NCBI GenBank assembly: GCA_034509755.1
Contig: CM067555.1
Coordinates: forward strand, 20,410,142-20,474,141
Length of the DNA: 64,000 bases
Direction: 5' to 3'
DNA from: Anisodus tanguticus
Lineage: Eukaryota; Streptophyta; Magnoliopsida; Solanales; Solanaceae
Position numbers and translations under genes: made by a program. Of the stretch, positions 46,925-58,921 are shown in pieces. The number at the start of each line of letters is the position of its first letter. Position 1 is the stretch's first letter. The notes under the pieces were generated by a model, which was not told the DNA's origin, searched no databases, and was given only the letters and a program-made list of their open reading frames with translations.

Positions 46925-48350
46925 TTACGCTAAAATACGTTTTTTGCATAGACCATTTATAATCTATCCAATGACAACTTACTGTTAAATAATCATGGCC
47001 GTTAGTACTACGGCCTATATCAGACGTGATAGATACTTTACTAGGAAAATGATATAAGGAATAACTTAAATACTATTGATATTCATGTGCAAATTTAAAT
47101 ATCTCTCTCTTAACAATTGATCTAGGAAAACCGTTAAAAGCAGGATTATACATATCTCTAATATAAGGACTAAAATCGGGAGAGGAAGGAAATGAAAAAT
47201 ACAAACCCTCCACAATAACTAATTTTTCTATTGCTTCCCTATCTCTATTTTTATCATATTTAGGGCCTACAATTCCCCCCGTCATAGGGTTAATTTGACC
47301 TTGTACTTGGTCCGAAATAGTATGTGAACCTTATCCCGAATGAGAGGGCACTGGCGCACCCGATTTTTCAGCCAGGTGTTGATTCCACCTAGTTGGGTGA
47401 AAGTTTTTTATGTGTCTCAATAAACCTCGCGTACCACCCTGACCTTTTTCCATTTTAAATTTAAAAACATTTTTACAAATTTGACATCTAACTACTTGAT
47501 GGTCTACGTCCCTATCAAAAAATTTCCATGCATCTGATTTTAATTTTCGTTGTGGTGGGCCTCGTTTCATACTAGGGGGAATAGAAGGTGTTCCAGTAGG
47601 AGGTGCACTAGTGGGTGTGTCATCTAGATTAGTCGGTGTGTCATCTAGATCAAGTGGTGTCATCTAGATTATCTTTTAAATTAAAGTCTTGTTGAGTTCC
47701 AGAAAATATCTCCTCATCTAAATCTAATGGTATTTTAGGAAAATGTGAAGTATCAACAAAATCATCCTTTCTAGGAATAGGATGACTAGAAGAAGTACCG
47801 CTTCCCTTGTTACCCTACTAGAGGAAGCCTTACCCTTACCCTTAAACATACCTCTAATTCCTTCCATTTTAATTATGCTAATAAATAGTTAAAGATAATG
47901 AAATTAAATGCGCTAATTAAAATAAAATAAAAATTTAATGAAGGAACGAATGTACCAAATGCCGACGTAACGTCGACATGTAATCGAGAGGTTGAAAATT
48001 GAAACTTTGCTCGATGGATGATCCTTAAGCTAGTTGTCAACCTCACTCCCAAATGAATAAATAAAATTGAATATTTAGTACACAATGTAGACTTGTAGAG
48101 AGATAGATTGAGAGATTAGAGGGATTGTAGGAAGATTTGTGAAAAAGAGGTATTTATAGTTGGGAAATAAGATTAAAGTGTAAATATAATACCTTAGGGG
48201 TTAAAAATAAATATTAAGGAGGTAGGGGGGTTGGGGAAGTGGGAGGCCAAAAATGGCCGTTGCACAATGGTTATTTTGTGCAAAGGAGTGGTTATCGGGC
48301 GGGACATGGGGCGGGTCGGGGCTGGCGGTACTCTAGCGGGCCGGGCTAGA
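46925..48350 (-). mobile_element. hAT transposon copy 2, truncated at both ends
   Basis: It is homologous to 8912-10500 in reverse. The shared parts are the GC-rich subterminal block (48290-48350), the AT-rich leader, the BED finger and the first part of the transposase. The right terminal inverted repeat is missing. The left side ends in the middle of the transposase, where the gypsy LTR was inserted. The remainder is not seen to the left in the window. Confidence 0.85.
46930..47867 (-). pseudogene. hAT transposase N-terminal half (copy 2)
   Basis: The start is MEGIRGMFKGKGKASSSR at 47867, with a frameshift shortly after. The BED finger at 47380-47560 is intact in sequence (RCQICKNVF and LLRHIKNFH), unlike copy 1 where the second Cys is Tyr. 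Then come GPKYDKNRDREAIEKLVIVEG and the catalytic-domain start, until the gypsy junction. This copy is the better guide to the ancestral finger. Confidence 0.83.
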
Positions 48351-48786
48351 ATGAATGCATATTTATTTAGTGTACCCAGTTATTGTTATTGATTTTGGTG
48401 GGTATCAATTTGCACAATGATACACCAAGGGTGTTCGACAATATGCTTGAAACTGTTATGAAATTAATTGTGTGATGTCCACTATTCAAATATAATTTCC
48501 ACTATTCTCTCCATGATGTAGTTAATTCTCCACTACTCATCACTATTATGTATAGTAATGACTATATATAGTGTATGAAGTAATGACTACGTATTTCGCT
48601 ATAGTAAATAGTGGATGACCATAATTGTAGAGGTCCATCCTTTTCATTATATATTCTCTCATCTTGCCAATATCTCATTCAATATGCCTATAAAGGCCTC
48701 AATTTTAACAATTTTTTGGTTTGTTCTCTATATATATATATATGAGAAGTGAAAAACACATCAAAAAAGAAGAAGAAATAAGATAT

Positions 48787-49137
48787 TGAAAGAAATTATC
48801 CCCTTGATTATTTTCATTAATTGAAAGGTATATATACAAGTTACAAAATAGGAGAATCCTATTCTTATTTTACTCCTAAAACCTTATTCTACCTAATTCT
48901 AACTATAAAATTATGGTAAGTGTATAAGACTAATTAAGGTAACCTTTACACTACAATATACTACAAATATACATTCCAAATATACCACATCGTTTCGCCG
49001 TGATGGGTGAAGCCACCGTCCGAGATGGGCTTTAGCTACTGCCGAGATGGGCTGAAGCCCACTGTCTAGATCATTTGCCCGTGATATACACTTCTATATA
49101 TTGGGTGTATATCACGGGTATATTGCTATGTTTAACA
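48787..49137 (-). repeat. 3' LTR of the Ale element
   Basis: This 351-bp LTR is matched by 53612-53961. The last codons of pol run 6 bp into it (stop at 49132-49134). Confidence 0.94.
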
Positions 49138-52100
49138 CACCCCCGCAGTCATAGCGGGCGGTCTTCGAACGCTGAGACTGTCCCTAAAATCTTTAAAGAG
49201 TACCGAGGGAAGACCCTTTGTAAAGATGTCTGCAATCCGATATCTTGACGGGACATGGCATACGCGAACGTGACCCCGAGCAACCTTTTCACGAACAAAG
49301 TGAATGTCCATTTCGATATGTTTAGTGCGTTGGTGCTGAACCGGATTACCTGAAAGGTAGATGTCACTAATATTATCGCAATTTACTAAGGTTGCCTTTT
49401 GAATTGGACAATGAAGCTCTAAAAGCAAATTACATAACCAACATGATTCTGAGACCACATTGGCTACCCCTCGATATTCAGCCTCGACACTTGAGCGGGA
49501 TAGAGTCGCCTGACGCTTCGCAGACCAGGAGACCAAGTTGTTTCCAAGGAACATACAGTAGCCAGACGTAGAACGTTTGGTGTCTGGACAACCACCCCAA
49601 TCAGCATCTGTGTATGAGACAAGTGTGGATGTCGATGAAGGATACAAATGCAAACCATAGTCCAGTGTACCCTGAATATACCGGATGATGTGTTTGATTG
49701 AATTCATGTGCTCAACTGTGGGATCATGCATGAATAAACACACCTGCTGAATCGCATACGTAATATCCAGTCTAGTAAAGGTAAGATATTGAAGGGCCCC
49801 TACAAGACTGTGATAGCGAGTCAGATCCTCGTAAGAGACGCCGGCCGCGGCACCAAGCTTGGGCTTAGTATCAACTGGAGTGGAAGTGGACTTATAGGAT
49901 GACATACCGGCTCTCTCGATGAACTCAACTGCATACTTTCGTTGAGACAAAAATAATCCATTTGAATGACGCGTGACGACAATCCCCTAAAAGTAACTCA
50001 GGGCCTTAAGTCTTTCATAGCAAACTCAGAGATGAGTATGGCCATGATAGACTGGCGTAAGGCATCGGAAGAGGCAGTTAAAATGATATCATCCACATAC
50101 AACAGAATGTAGGCCAAATATGAACCGCGATGGTAGATGAACAATGAATTATATGACCGGCTGTGAGTGAACCCAATAGTCGATACATAGTCCGCAAACC
50201 TTCTATACCAGGCTCGTGGTGACTGCTTAAGCCCGTATAATACTTCTTCAACAAACATACATGATGAGGACGATTGGGATCCCTGTACCCCAACGGCTGA
50301 TGCATACAGACTGTTTCCTTGAGATCACCATGTAGGAAAGCGTTCTTGACATCCAACTGATGAATAGGCCATGCCTTCGAAAGAGCCAAACTAAGCACAG
50401 TGCGAATGGTAGCCGGTTTGACCACCGGACTAAATGTCTCACCACAATCTATCCCAACCAGCTGAGTCTTACCATCACCCACAAGCCGCGCCTTATGTCG
50501 AGCAAATGACCCATCTGAATTTTCCTTATGAGCAAAAATCCACATAGACCTGATGACATTAATACCAGAGGGACGGGGCACCAACTCCCATGTCTTATTA
50601 TCAATAAGAGAATTATATTCATCAGTCATAGCAATTTTCCAATTCGGGTCGTTTAGGGCAGACACAGGATTACGGGGCAAGGGGGATTTAGAGAAATTAG
50701 AATGTAAATTAAAATGTCTTTTAAGTGTAAAAATACCCCGCTGACTATGAGTGACCAGTCTATGACTCGAGGAAGAATTGAGTGAATTTTGGGAATTTGC
50801 TGGGCCCGGGATGGACTGGCCAACAGGCAGTGGGCCTGCTGGCCCAAATTGGCAATTTGGAGCAGCCACTGGACCAGTTCCAGAATTGGGTTGGACTGGC
50901 CCAATTGCTGGGACTGATCCATTAACTGGAAATTGTGACAGGATAGTGGGGCCAGCGGGCAGTGGGCCCGCTGGAGAATTTTGGGTGCGGGATATGTCCA
51001 AAAAATGGTGAGTAATATACGGGGATATACCATCATTCAAAAAATTATACGAACTAGGCTCGGGAGTATGAACTTTAGTAAAGGGAAATTGAGATTCATC
51101 AAAAATTACATGGCGATTAATGATGATTTTCTTGGAGTATAAATCAAAGCATTTGTAACCACGATGATTAGATAGATAAATAAAAAACACACACAGAGTG
51201 GACCGGGCCTGAAGTTTGTTAATTGTGGTGGACGGGAATAACAGATAACACAAGCACCCAAAAACCCGAAGATGAGAATAAGAAGGATTCTTATTATATA
51301 AAATTTGGATGGGGGAAGAATATGTCAGACCTTTGGACGAAATTATGTTTAGTAGATATGTGGACATTTGTAGAGCATGATGCCAAAAATATGGGGGTAT
51401 GGAAGCATGAATTAAGAGAGTGCGGACAATGTTATTTATGAAATGAATTTTGCGAAGATGTATAAGGACAAGAAAAATGAAAATTGATCCCATTATTAGC
51501 ACAGAACTCCCGAAACACCCTATTGTCATATTCTTTCCCATTATCACATTGAATATTTTTTATTTCTCTTTCGAATTGGGTACGAATGAACGCTCTAAAT
51601 TTTATGAAGACTGAAAACACTTGAGATTTATTTGCAATTGGAAACGTCCACAAAAATTTAGAATAATCATCTAAAAAGAGAACATAATATCGATGACCCA
51701 ACGAACTGAGAACAAGAGACGTCCATAGGTCACTATGAATAATATCAAATGGCATTGAAGTATGAGAATTTGAGTCTACAAATGGCAGCTTAACAATTTT
51801 TCCTAATGAACAAGATTGACAAATTGGAGTACGACTCGTACTCTTACAAGAAATAAAACTATTTTTATCAAAAATTGATAAAATAGAGGATCCCGGATGA
51901 CCAAGACGAGCATGCCACAAGGAAGGAGAAATGGCTGCAAAGGCTGATGGCAAAGCTTGACTCGATGGACTGAAATCGGGCGTGATAGGATAAAGATCCC
52001 CCCTACTATCACACCTTATTAGATGACTCCCCGTCTTGAAATTCTTCACAGAGAAACCAAAAGATCAAATTCAACAGAAACAGAATTGTCAGTGGTGAAC

Positions 52101-53446
52101 TTTCGGACAGACACTAAGTTTTTAATCAATTTGGGGGCATGTAAAGTATTTTTCAAGATAAGGGGTAGATTGGGGGGAGACAACGTTTTCTGACCATAAC
52201 CCGGAATTGGAATAGAGTTGTCATTACCAACAATTATACCCCGAGGGTTGCTCAAATTGGAAAAGATGAGAGAGTACCTGAATCGGAAGTCATGTGGATA
52301 GTGGCACCGGTGTCCATATACCAATTTGGGTCTAGTTGAGTCAAACCCAATGTGTGCATCGCGGCCTCGATATTGATCTGAGTGGGGCCTGCTGCGTGGT
52401 GAGCTTGCGGAGGTCGAGGCCCAAGTATTCCAGGACTGGGCTGAACTGGGCCATAGCTGTTGGAACTGGCGTTACTGGGCCAGTGGTCGTGGGCCGCGAC
52501 CGCCTTGATGGTTGGGCCTGAAAGGCTGGCCAGCCCCATTGGCTGCCGGGAGCTGCTGGAAAGTAAGGGTTGCTGGCCCACGGCCCATTGCCCCAGCCCC
52601 ACTGCCATGAGCCCTACTGCTGGGACCAGTAGGGTGGTGGGCCACTATTCACTGGAAGGGGCCCACTGCCTGCTTGCTGCCCATTGGAACCGCCGCATTT
52701 CCCCCCGCGGTTTTTGTTATTATTCTTACGATTATTTTTGCCGCCACCATGAGTATAGTTTTGGCCCGAATTATCAACAAAACCCGAAGAATTTGTGGAG
52801 GACGTCATTAGGATGACGGGGCTTGTCCGGTAGCTGCCTTTTTAGCCAAACCGACTTCTTCCAAAGTAAGCATGGAACGGGCTTGATAAAAAGCGGAAAG
52901 TGGGTTGCTTTGATGAAGGAGAGTCCCAATGCCATTATAGGCCTCAGAAATACCGGCAACCAGTTGTAGAACCAGATGATTATTTGTCACAGGTGCGCCA
53001 ACGTTACGGAGTTGGTCCGCCAACTCCTTGAGTTTCTTGCAATATGCAGAGACGTTTGGAAATTCTTCCATGCGAACTAGAGAGAATTCCTGTTCGAGTG
53101 TGACAACACGTGAATATTAGTTATCTTGGAATATGTCACGCAATCTATTCCAGGTAGCCATAGCCGTGGTATCCGTCTGAATAATCGTCTGTAAGAGGTC
53201 AACCGAAATAGTGGAATAAATCCACTGGAGAACGGTAGCATCAAGAGTAATCCATAACTGAGGATCCTTCGTGGGAAGAGGTATAGCGGGAGGAATTATG
53301 TGATGGATAACTTGATGAGAGATAGCGTGAATTTTAAACAATTCTGCCCACGTCGCATATTGGACGTTTTCCATCTCAAGCACAATAGGGATATTGTTCT
53401 TGACGTTAGAAACCATGAGGGCAGGATGAAAATTGTTCTTAGACAT
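49132..53446 (-). pseudogene. Ale Copia gag-pol, several frameshifts
   Basis: Gag starts at 53446. It runs through a UBN2-type core (KLKELADQLRNVGAPVTNNHLVLQL region, near 53000) to an Asn/Gly-rich tail without a clear CCHC knuckle, as is common in this lineage. The protease has WYMDTGATIHM near 52310. Integrase lies at 52050-51430 and on to about 51000. RT has QLDVKNAFLHGDL (near 50330) and YVDDI (near 50090). RNase H in 49950-49132 keeps DADWGG and ADIFTKGLP. Visible breaks include a stop in gag near 53117, frameshifts near 52800, 52060, 51450 and 50250, and a stop near 49990. Length matches an intact element of about 1,430 residues. Confidence 0.92.
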
Positions 53447-53611
53447 ATTGAAAGAACAAAGAAGGAGGGGAAATTTGGGAATAGTAAGAGAGATTTTTTA
53501 GAGTGGAAGACGGAATTTGGACAAGAAACTCGAGGGGGGGGGGGTTTCGGCCGAGAAAGGGTACAAAATATGGGAGAGAAATTTTTTGTTAGACCTAGTC
53601 TCTTGATACCA

Positions 53612-53961
53612 TGAAAGAAATAATCCCCTTGATTATTTTATTAATTGAAAGGTATATATACAAGTTACAAAATAGGAGAATCCTATTCCTATTTTACTCC
53701 TAAAACCTTATTCTACCATAATTATAACTATATAATTATGGTAAGTGTATAAGACTAATTAAGGTAACCTTTACACTACAATATACTACAAATATACATT
53801 CCAAATATACCACACCGCTTCTCGCCGTGATGGGTGAAGCCACCGTCCGAGATGGGCTTCGATATCGCCGAGATGGTGAAGCCCACTGTCTAGATCATTT
53901 GCCCGTGATATACACTTCTGTCTATTGGGTGTATATCACGGGTATATTGCTATGTTTAACA
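53612..53961 (-). repeat. 5' LTR of the Ale element
   Basis: This 350-bp LTR is adjacent to the primer-binding site on the minus strand. Confidence 0.94.
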
Positions 53962-54028
53962 GATATCTCTCTAAAGTTCCCTGTCTGAATTCTTTTACTT
54001 TGATTTACAAGTCTATAATTTTTATAAC

Positions 54029-57000
54029 TCGTTATCAACACGAGTCTCTAATTCTACTTGAATTATTTTTTCAGTCGAGGTTCACGTCTTCCGGTATGTA
54101 TTCAAACTCTTGTTGCTCATATGTTAGTACTATGTTTTGTGGAGAAAAAGATCAATAATTAACTTAAGTTTCAATGGAAAGGATTGCAACAAGAACCACA
54201 AACAGAGGGACATAAAAAGTTTCCGCATTAAACATAAGAATATAGGAGTATTCCATTTAATTTGTCATAAATATACTACAGTAGAATATATATATATCAT
54301 AACGATTACCTTTTGCTACTGTGGTTTTCCTTGAGATGTATGCATGTACTGTTCGAAAACAACACCGAGGTAAGAGTTTTAAAAGTTGTGTTTCCGTACT
54401 ATTTGATTTAGTTAGTGGTTTACTTAGAGTTTTCCTTATACTAGCTAATCTCTCATATATGGGATCTAATATGCTTTGATATCTACACAAAATAATGGAG
54501 TAATTAAAAGCCATGAAAAATGTTACTTCCTATATGTGAAAGTATATGGAAAGTCTTAACACCTTCTTAATATTTGAGGAGTATTATTTATCACCGTAAT
54601 AGTTTATCATGATCTTTCATCTCCAAAAGATGACACCTGGGCAGGGGACATAGTAATTAGCTAAGCTTTGTCTCTATTGTAGAATCTTCTTTTACAATTT
54701 ACATTATTTGTCCATTTCAAATATTTTTACCTTTTCATATTTGTTGCTAGTGGCATTCATTGATACCTTTTAAGTTATACTAATTGACTAGTATAATTTA
54801 GTGACACATAACATACCATAACGGGACAAACTGACGGTTTAAACATGTTTATGTATAATTTAATATATTATTTTCGTTGACGGTTTAAACATTTATGTAT
54901 AATTTAATATACTGTTTTCGTCAAGGTATTATGACCCCTTCTCTCGTTGGCACGGATGAATCAGTTACATCTATCATACTTGTGCACCACTTAATTCTCT
55001 TGGCTAATTACCAGATATGACATTTCTGTTTTATTACCGTGTGTATATTGATGTTTAATATTTGGCCAATGGAATGGAGCATCAGCAGTACAGATTCCAA
55101 TAGCCGTATGAAATGTGACATATATGATAATGACAAAGTGATGATATTCTTAATGACTTTAGGGTGAGTTCCATTTCACTTAGTTCTGTGCTACTAACAT
55201 ATTTTGTGCAGAGTTGTTGGACTCCTCGTGGTAGAGACATTTCTATTTTGATATTTATTTTATCACCATAATTTAATAATTTGCATTTTGGCCTATTATG
55301 ACATTGATTGAGGGTAAATTGGTGGATTCAAGTCCCATCGCATTAAGAGAATAAGATATCGGGTTAGAAGTCTCAGTGCATGATAATAAAATGTTGGGTT
55401 TGAGTCCCATCGATATATGGCCTAACACGGCTTTATATGAATAAGACGTTGAGTTTTAGTCCTGATGCACTATATTGATGATATAATAATGACTAAGGAA
55501 AAATAATGTGTTTTTTAGATGAAAAATGATGATGCCCATCCCACTTGATATGCTCCATTTCATAAGAGGAATGTTGTAGCAACGCATAATAAGTCTGAAA
55601 AAAGACAAGCGATTGATTGTATGAATATGGACATGGCAAAATAATAATAATCATCGATGTGGTAATTATAAAAGGAAGAACATTATGGGTTCTCAAAATG
55701 GTCCTTCTAAATGTGAAGGTAATTTTTGTCATCAATATAGTATGAGAGGTCATTGGGCACGCGATTGTCGTGCCACCTAATTTGATAAAAATTTATAAAT
55801 CCTCCATCAAAAGAAAGGAACACAAGTTCAAAGTGTATATGATAAAGATGGGTTTATAATGTGAGTATTATATGATTATAGTCCATTCCTTGAAGAGAAT
55901 GTGTCTTGTGATAAGCATCGTGAATGCTTGTTCATTTTTTAAAAAGTGAAATGTTTAAAATTATGAATAAGGACGTGCTCATTTATGATTGAATAAATAC
56001 CACAACTCATCTCTACGGGAATTTTGAGAGAAATAAAGATATTTTATTTTGACATAAACGGTCATTGAAAAAGTACGCCACAAATATTGGGGTATGTCCT
56101 ATCATGAATCGCCAAAGGGTAAAAAGCAAGAAATAAATTTTGCCTATAAAGGTTTTGACCATGACTACAATGACAATAATTTTCTTTCTAAAGGAAGATG
56201 AATGGTGTTATGAAATGTGTGGTAGTACATAATCAATTACGAGCTCGTAAGAGTTAATTACTACCCGGAGAAATGAAATTTTTAATAATATTGATATTGT
56301 AGTAAGTCTCAAAAGAAACTTATTAAGTTTCAAAGAAATTGGTCAAAAATAAATTATGTTGAGACTATAAACTATGGAAGATTTAATATCTTCATATTAC
56401 TACAATCGAACCAGGTTATAAATATATATGTGAAAGGTTACCCGTCTTTTCTTCCTGTCTATAGTACACTAATATGGGCATGGTGATGATATCACATGCG
56501 ATAGTAAACTAGAAGTTTACTGAAACAAATATCAGTTGACATGACAGGTTGACCATCTCGATTTAAATGTGATGCGAAAGTAATTGAGAATTCTTGTGGT
56601 TATATATATTTAAGGAATTAAAAATTCTTCACGAATTCGCTTGTGCTGCTTGTTCTTGTGAAAAATTAATTATTGTACCAACTAAGTTTGGGATTGTATC
56701 TCCTGATTTTGAAACATATAAAAGGTGATATATATGAGCCCAGTCACCTGCCATGTGAACTGCATACTATTATATGGTTTTAATAGATGCATAGGTGATA
56801 TGATCACATGTGCAATTGGTATCAACTTGCAATGTGGTTTTTGCAAGGTTGTTTGCTCAAATTATTTTATTACGAGCATATATTCCAAACTATGAAATTC
56901 TGTTGATAATGGTTTAGTAAAAATTGTTCTAATTATAGCTAAACAATTGATTATGAGAACAAAACTCTCAAAAGAAATTTGGTATGAGATGTGTTATTTA

Positions 57001-57150
57001 ATATGTAACAACATTTGTATGCATCAAACCAACAAGGTTCCCCTATCATAATTGGTTCAGGGTCAGGAACCAAATAATTTCCATCTAAAAATTGAATGTG
57101 CAATTTTTTACCCGAAAAAAGGTACAATTAAATTTATAAGTGGTTTTAAG
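54029..57150 (+). pseudogene. Copia family C gag and integrase remnants
   Basis: It is recognisable only in patches: the zinc knuckle near 55720-55775 and integrase C-terminal similarity near 56900-57120 (ICNNICMHQTNK and QEPNNFHLKIECAIF). Stops occur every few codons. A stretch at 55320-55470 repeats a gggttygagtcccatcg-type phrase three times, a local duplication. The rest of 54029-55660 shows no usable frame. Confidence 0.55.
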
Positions 57151-57271
57151 GATACATGGACTGATTCATAATGTATTATAATGAACAATTGACAATAAGT
57201 AAGAAAATTGAAATAACAAGTAAGAAAATAGCCTGAACTGCCTTGAACTTGGATGAAACCTCTAAGCAAGA

Positions 57272-58129
57272 TTGGTTCGGGTCCTTTGTAAAATAGCTTC
57301 GGTTATAGATCGGAATTGTGGGGCGGAGTGTTGGCCGGTTAAGACTTCACACACCCAAAAGATGAAAGTTGTAGAGATGAGGATGCTTAGATGGATGTGT
57401 GGGCATACAAAGAGGGATAAAATTAGAAGTGATGATATCCGGGACAAAGTGGGAGTGGCCTCAGTGGAGGATAAGATACGGGAAGCTAGGTTGAGATGGT
57501 TCGGACACGTACAGAGGAGAGACACAAATGCCTCAGTGTATAGGTGTGAGAGGTTGGATATGGATGGGTTCAGGAGGGGTAGAGGTAGGCCGAAGAAGAA
57601 TTGAGGAGAGATGATTAGACGGGATATGGCGCAGGTGCAACTTACTGAGGATATGACCTTAGATAGGGGGTATGGAGGACACATATTAGGGTAGTAGGTA
57701 TTCCAGCGTAGTCCTACTTATGCTTACAAACTGGTAGCTGTAGTGTTACTATAGTAGGCCCGCTTAGCCAACCATACTAGCAGGCACAATATTGTTTTAT
57801 AGTCACCTGTCGTTTGATTTCTGCTGCTTTGTGTTTTCTAGGGTACTTTATTTATCTTATCTTATCTTATTTACATGCGTTAGTTACTACTTCTTTTTAA
57901 AAATACGCTAACATGACTTACTTGCTTTTGATAACAACATTTTTATACTGCTTTTAATTTCATGTCCTGATCTGTCCGTTTCACTTGCATTGCTTATGCT
58001 TTGTCTTGAGTCGAGCGTTTCTCGAAAATAACCGCTATACCTACCAAGGTTGAGGTAAGGTTTGCGTACACTCTACTCTCCCCAGACCCCACGTTGTGGG
58101 ATTTCACTAGGTATGTTGTTGTTGTTGTA
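57272..58129 (+). mobile_element. LINE-1 3' fragment with GTT tail
   Basis: The plus-strand frame to 57604 has GAECWPVK, MRMLRWMCGHT and RWFGHVQRR, then RRGRGRPKK. This is the conserved C-terminal end of plant L1 ORF2. The 3' untranslated part ends with aggtaaggtttgcgtacac, ccccagaccccacgttgtggg and a gttgttgttgt tail, the familiar plant L1 end. The 7-bp agattgg on both sides (57265-57271 and 58132-58138) is a likely target duplication. It is strongly 5'-truncated, as most L1 copies are. Confidence 0.85.
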
Positions 58130-58136
58130 TAGATTG

Positions 58137-58708
58137 GAATTGAGAACAAAAGAGTAGAATGTCTGTACGATTAAGCGCGTATAAGTACAAGTTATGAGAA
58201 TAGAATGCCTTCCAACGCGAAGATTGGGATCTTTATATAGCTACGAAAACATGGCAATAATGCCCGAGAATCCTTCTCAAATTAAATGTCATCAATGCTA
58301 ATAATGACCTCTTATTGACTAAAGAGTAACGGCTGGCCCCATATCCGAAACAAATACATGTCGGATACCTATGGAACTCCACCCGATGCTAACTGGTTCG
58401 ACCGTATCCGGACTCATCTCAACTGCTACCTCACCTCGGCATCAAATTGAATCTGACTCAGAACTTAGCCACCTACCTCGAACTTCTCATTCCAACCTTG
58501 TCACGTGTCACGTCGAATTTCACCGTGTACATATAGTCTCCACATTTCCCCGATCACAATTTACCAAAGTGACGGGAAGTGAAAATGATTCCTTCATTGT
58601 CTTCTCTTGGATGTTTCCTTTTAAATTACTCCGAAAGAAGATGGAAAATGAAACACTTTCTCTTTTTCATAGTCTGATTCACGTCCCATCCTTCTGAAAA
58701 TTCGGACA
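58137..58708 (-). repeat. Probable 3' LTR of the Tat element
   Basis: The minus strand shows U3-like sequence, TATATAAAG near 58230 and a short R/U5 ending near the LINE junction. The partner LTR is outside the window, so limits are inferred only. Confidence 0.45.
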
Positions 58709-58777
58709 CATGTCATATTTTGATTGAACTACCTCATCGGTTCGTATATTGAAACATTTCGTAATGATGACTGGAGC

Positions 58778-58786
58778 TTTATAAAA
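58778..58786 (+). promoter_or_regulatory. TATA box of the antisense ORF
   Basis: The sequence gagctttataaaacc lies 136 bp before the ORF start, with a CT-rich leader between them. It drives transcription opposite to the element's own direction. Confidence 0.55.
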
Positions 58787-58921
58787 CCTTGTCTTCTTCT
58801 TTACTTCACCTTTCTGCAAAATTTTCTCGCAAATCTTCTCCTCTTGTTCATCTGCCCACTGAATCTTCAACTCTTTTTTCGTCCAAGAGAACCACCACAA
58901 ACGTTTATTTCTTTCATTATT

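Larger units (their letters stand above)
48787..53961 (-). mobile_element. Complete Ale/Retrofit-type Copia retrotransposon
   Basis: LTRs of 351 and 350 bp (48787-49137 and 53612-53961) run tgaaagaaat...gtttaaca. The perfect target duplication is gatat (48782-48786 and 53962-53966). The primer-binding site on the minus strand is tggtatcaagag directly after the 5' LTR (53611 downwards). The polypurine tract gcgggggtg directly precedes the 3' LTR at 49138. The LTRs differ at roughly 15-20 positions by eye, so it is a moderately old insertion. It landed in the LTR of another Copia. Confidence 0.96.
48353..57150 (+). mobile_element. Degenerate plus-strand Ty1-Copia (family C) split by an Ale element
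   Basis: The outer element has a TATA (ctataaagg near 48688) and an LTR end near 54028, followed by gttatcaacacgagtc, a primer-site-like sequence common in plant Copia elements. The Ale insertion at 48787-53961 lies between them; without it the LTR is about 490 bp. The interior (54029-57150) carries a gag zinc knuckle near 55720-55775 (CHQYSMRGHWARDC, one Cys lost) and degraded integrase near 56570-57120. The left edge, next to hAT, is approximate. No 3' LTR was found. Confidence 0.6.

Noticed and set aside
58371..58697. Plus-strand 108-codon frame before the antisense ORF
   Set aside because: It lies in the probable LTR of the Tat element, ahead of the TATA at 58778, and shows no domain.
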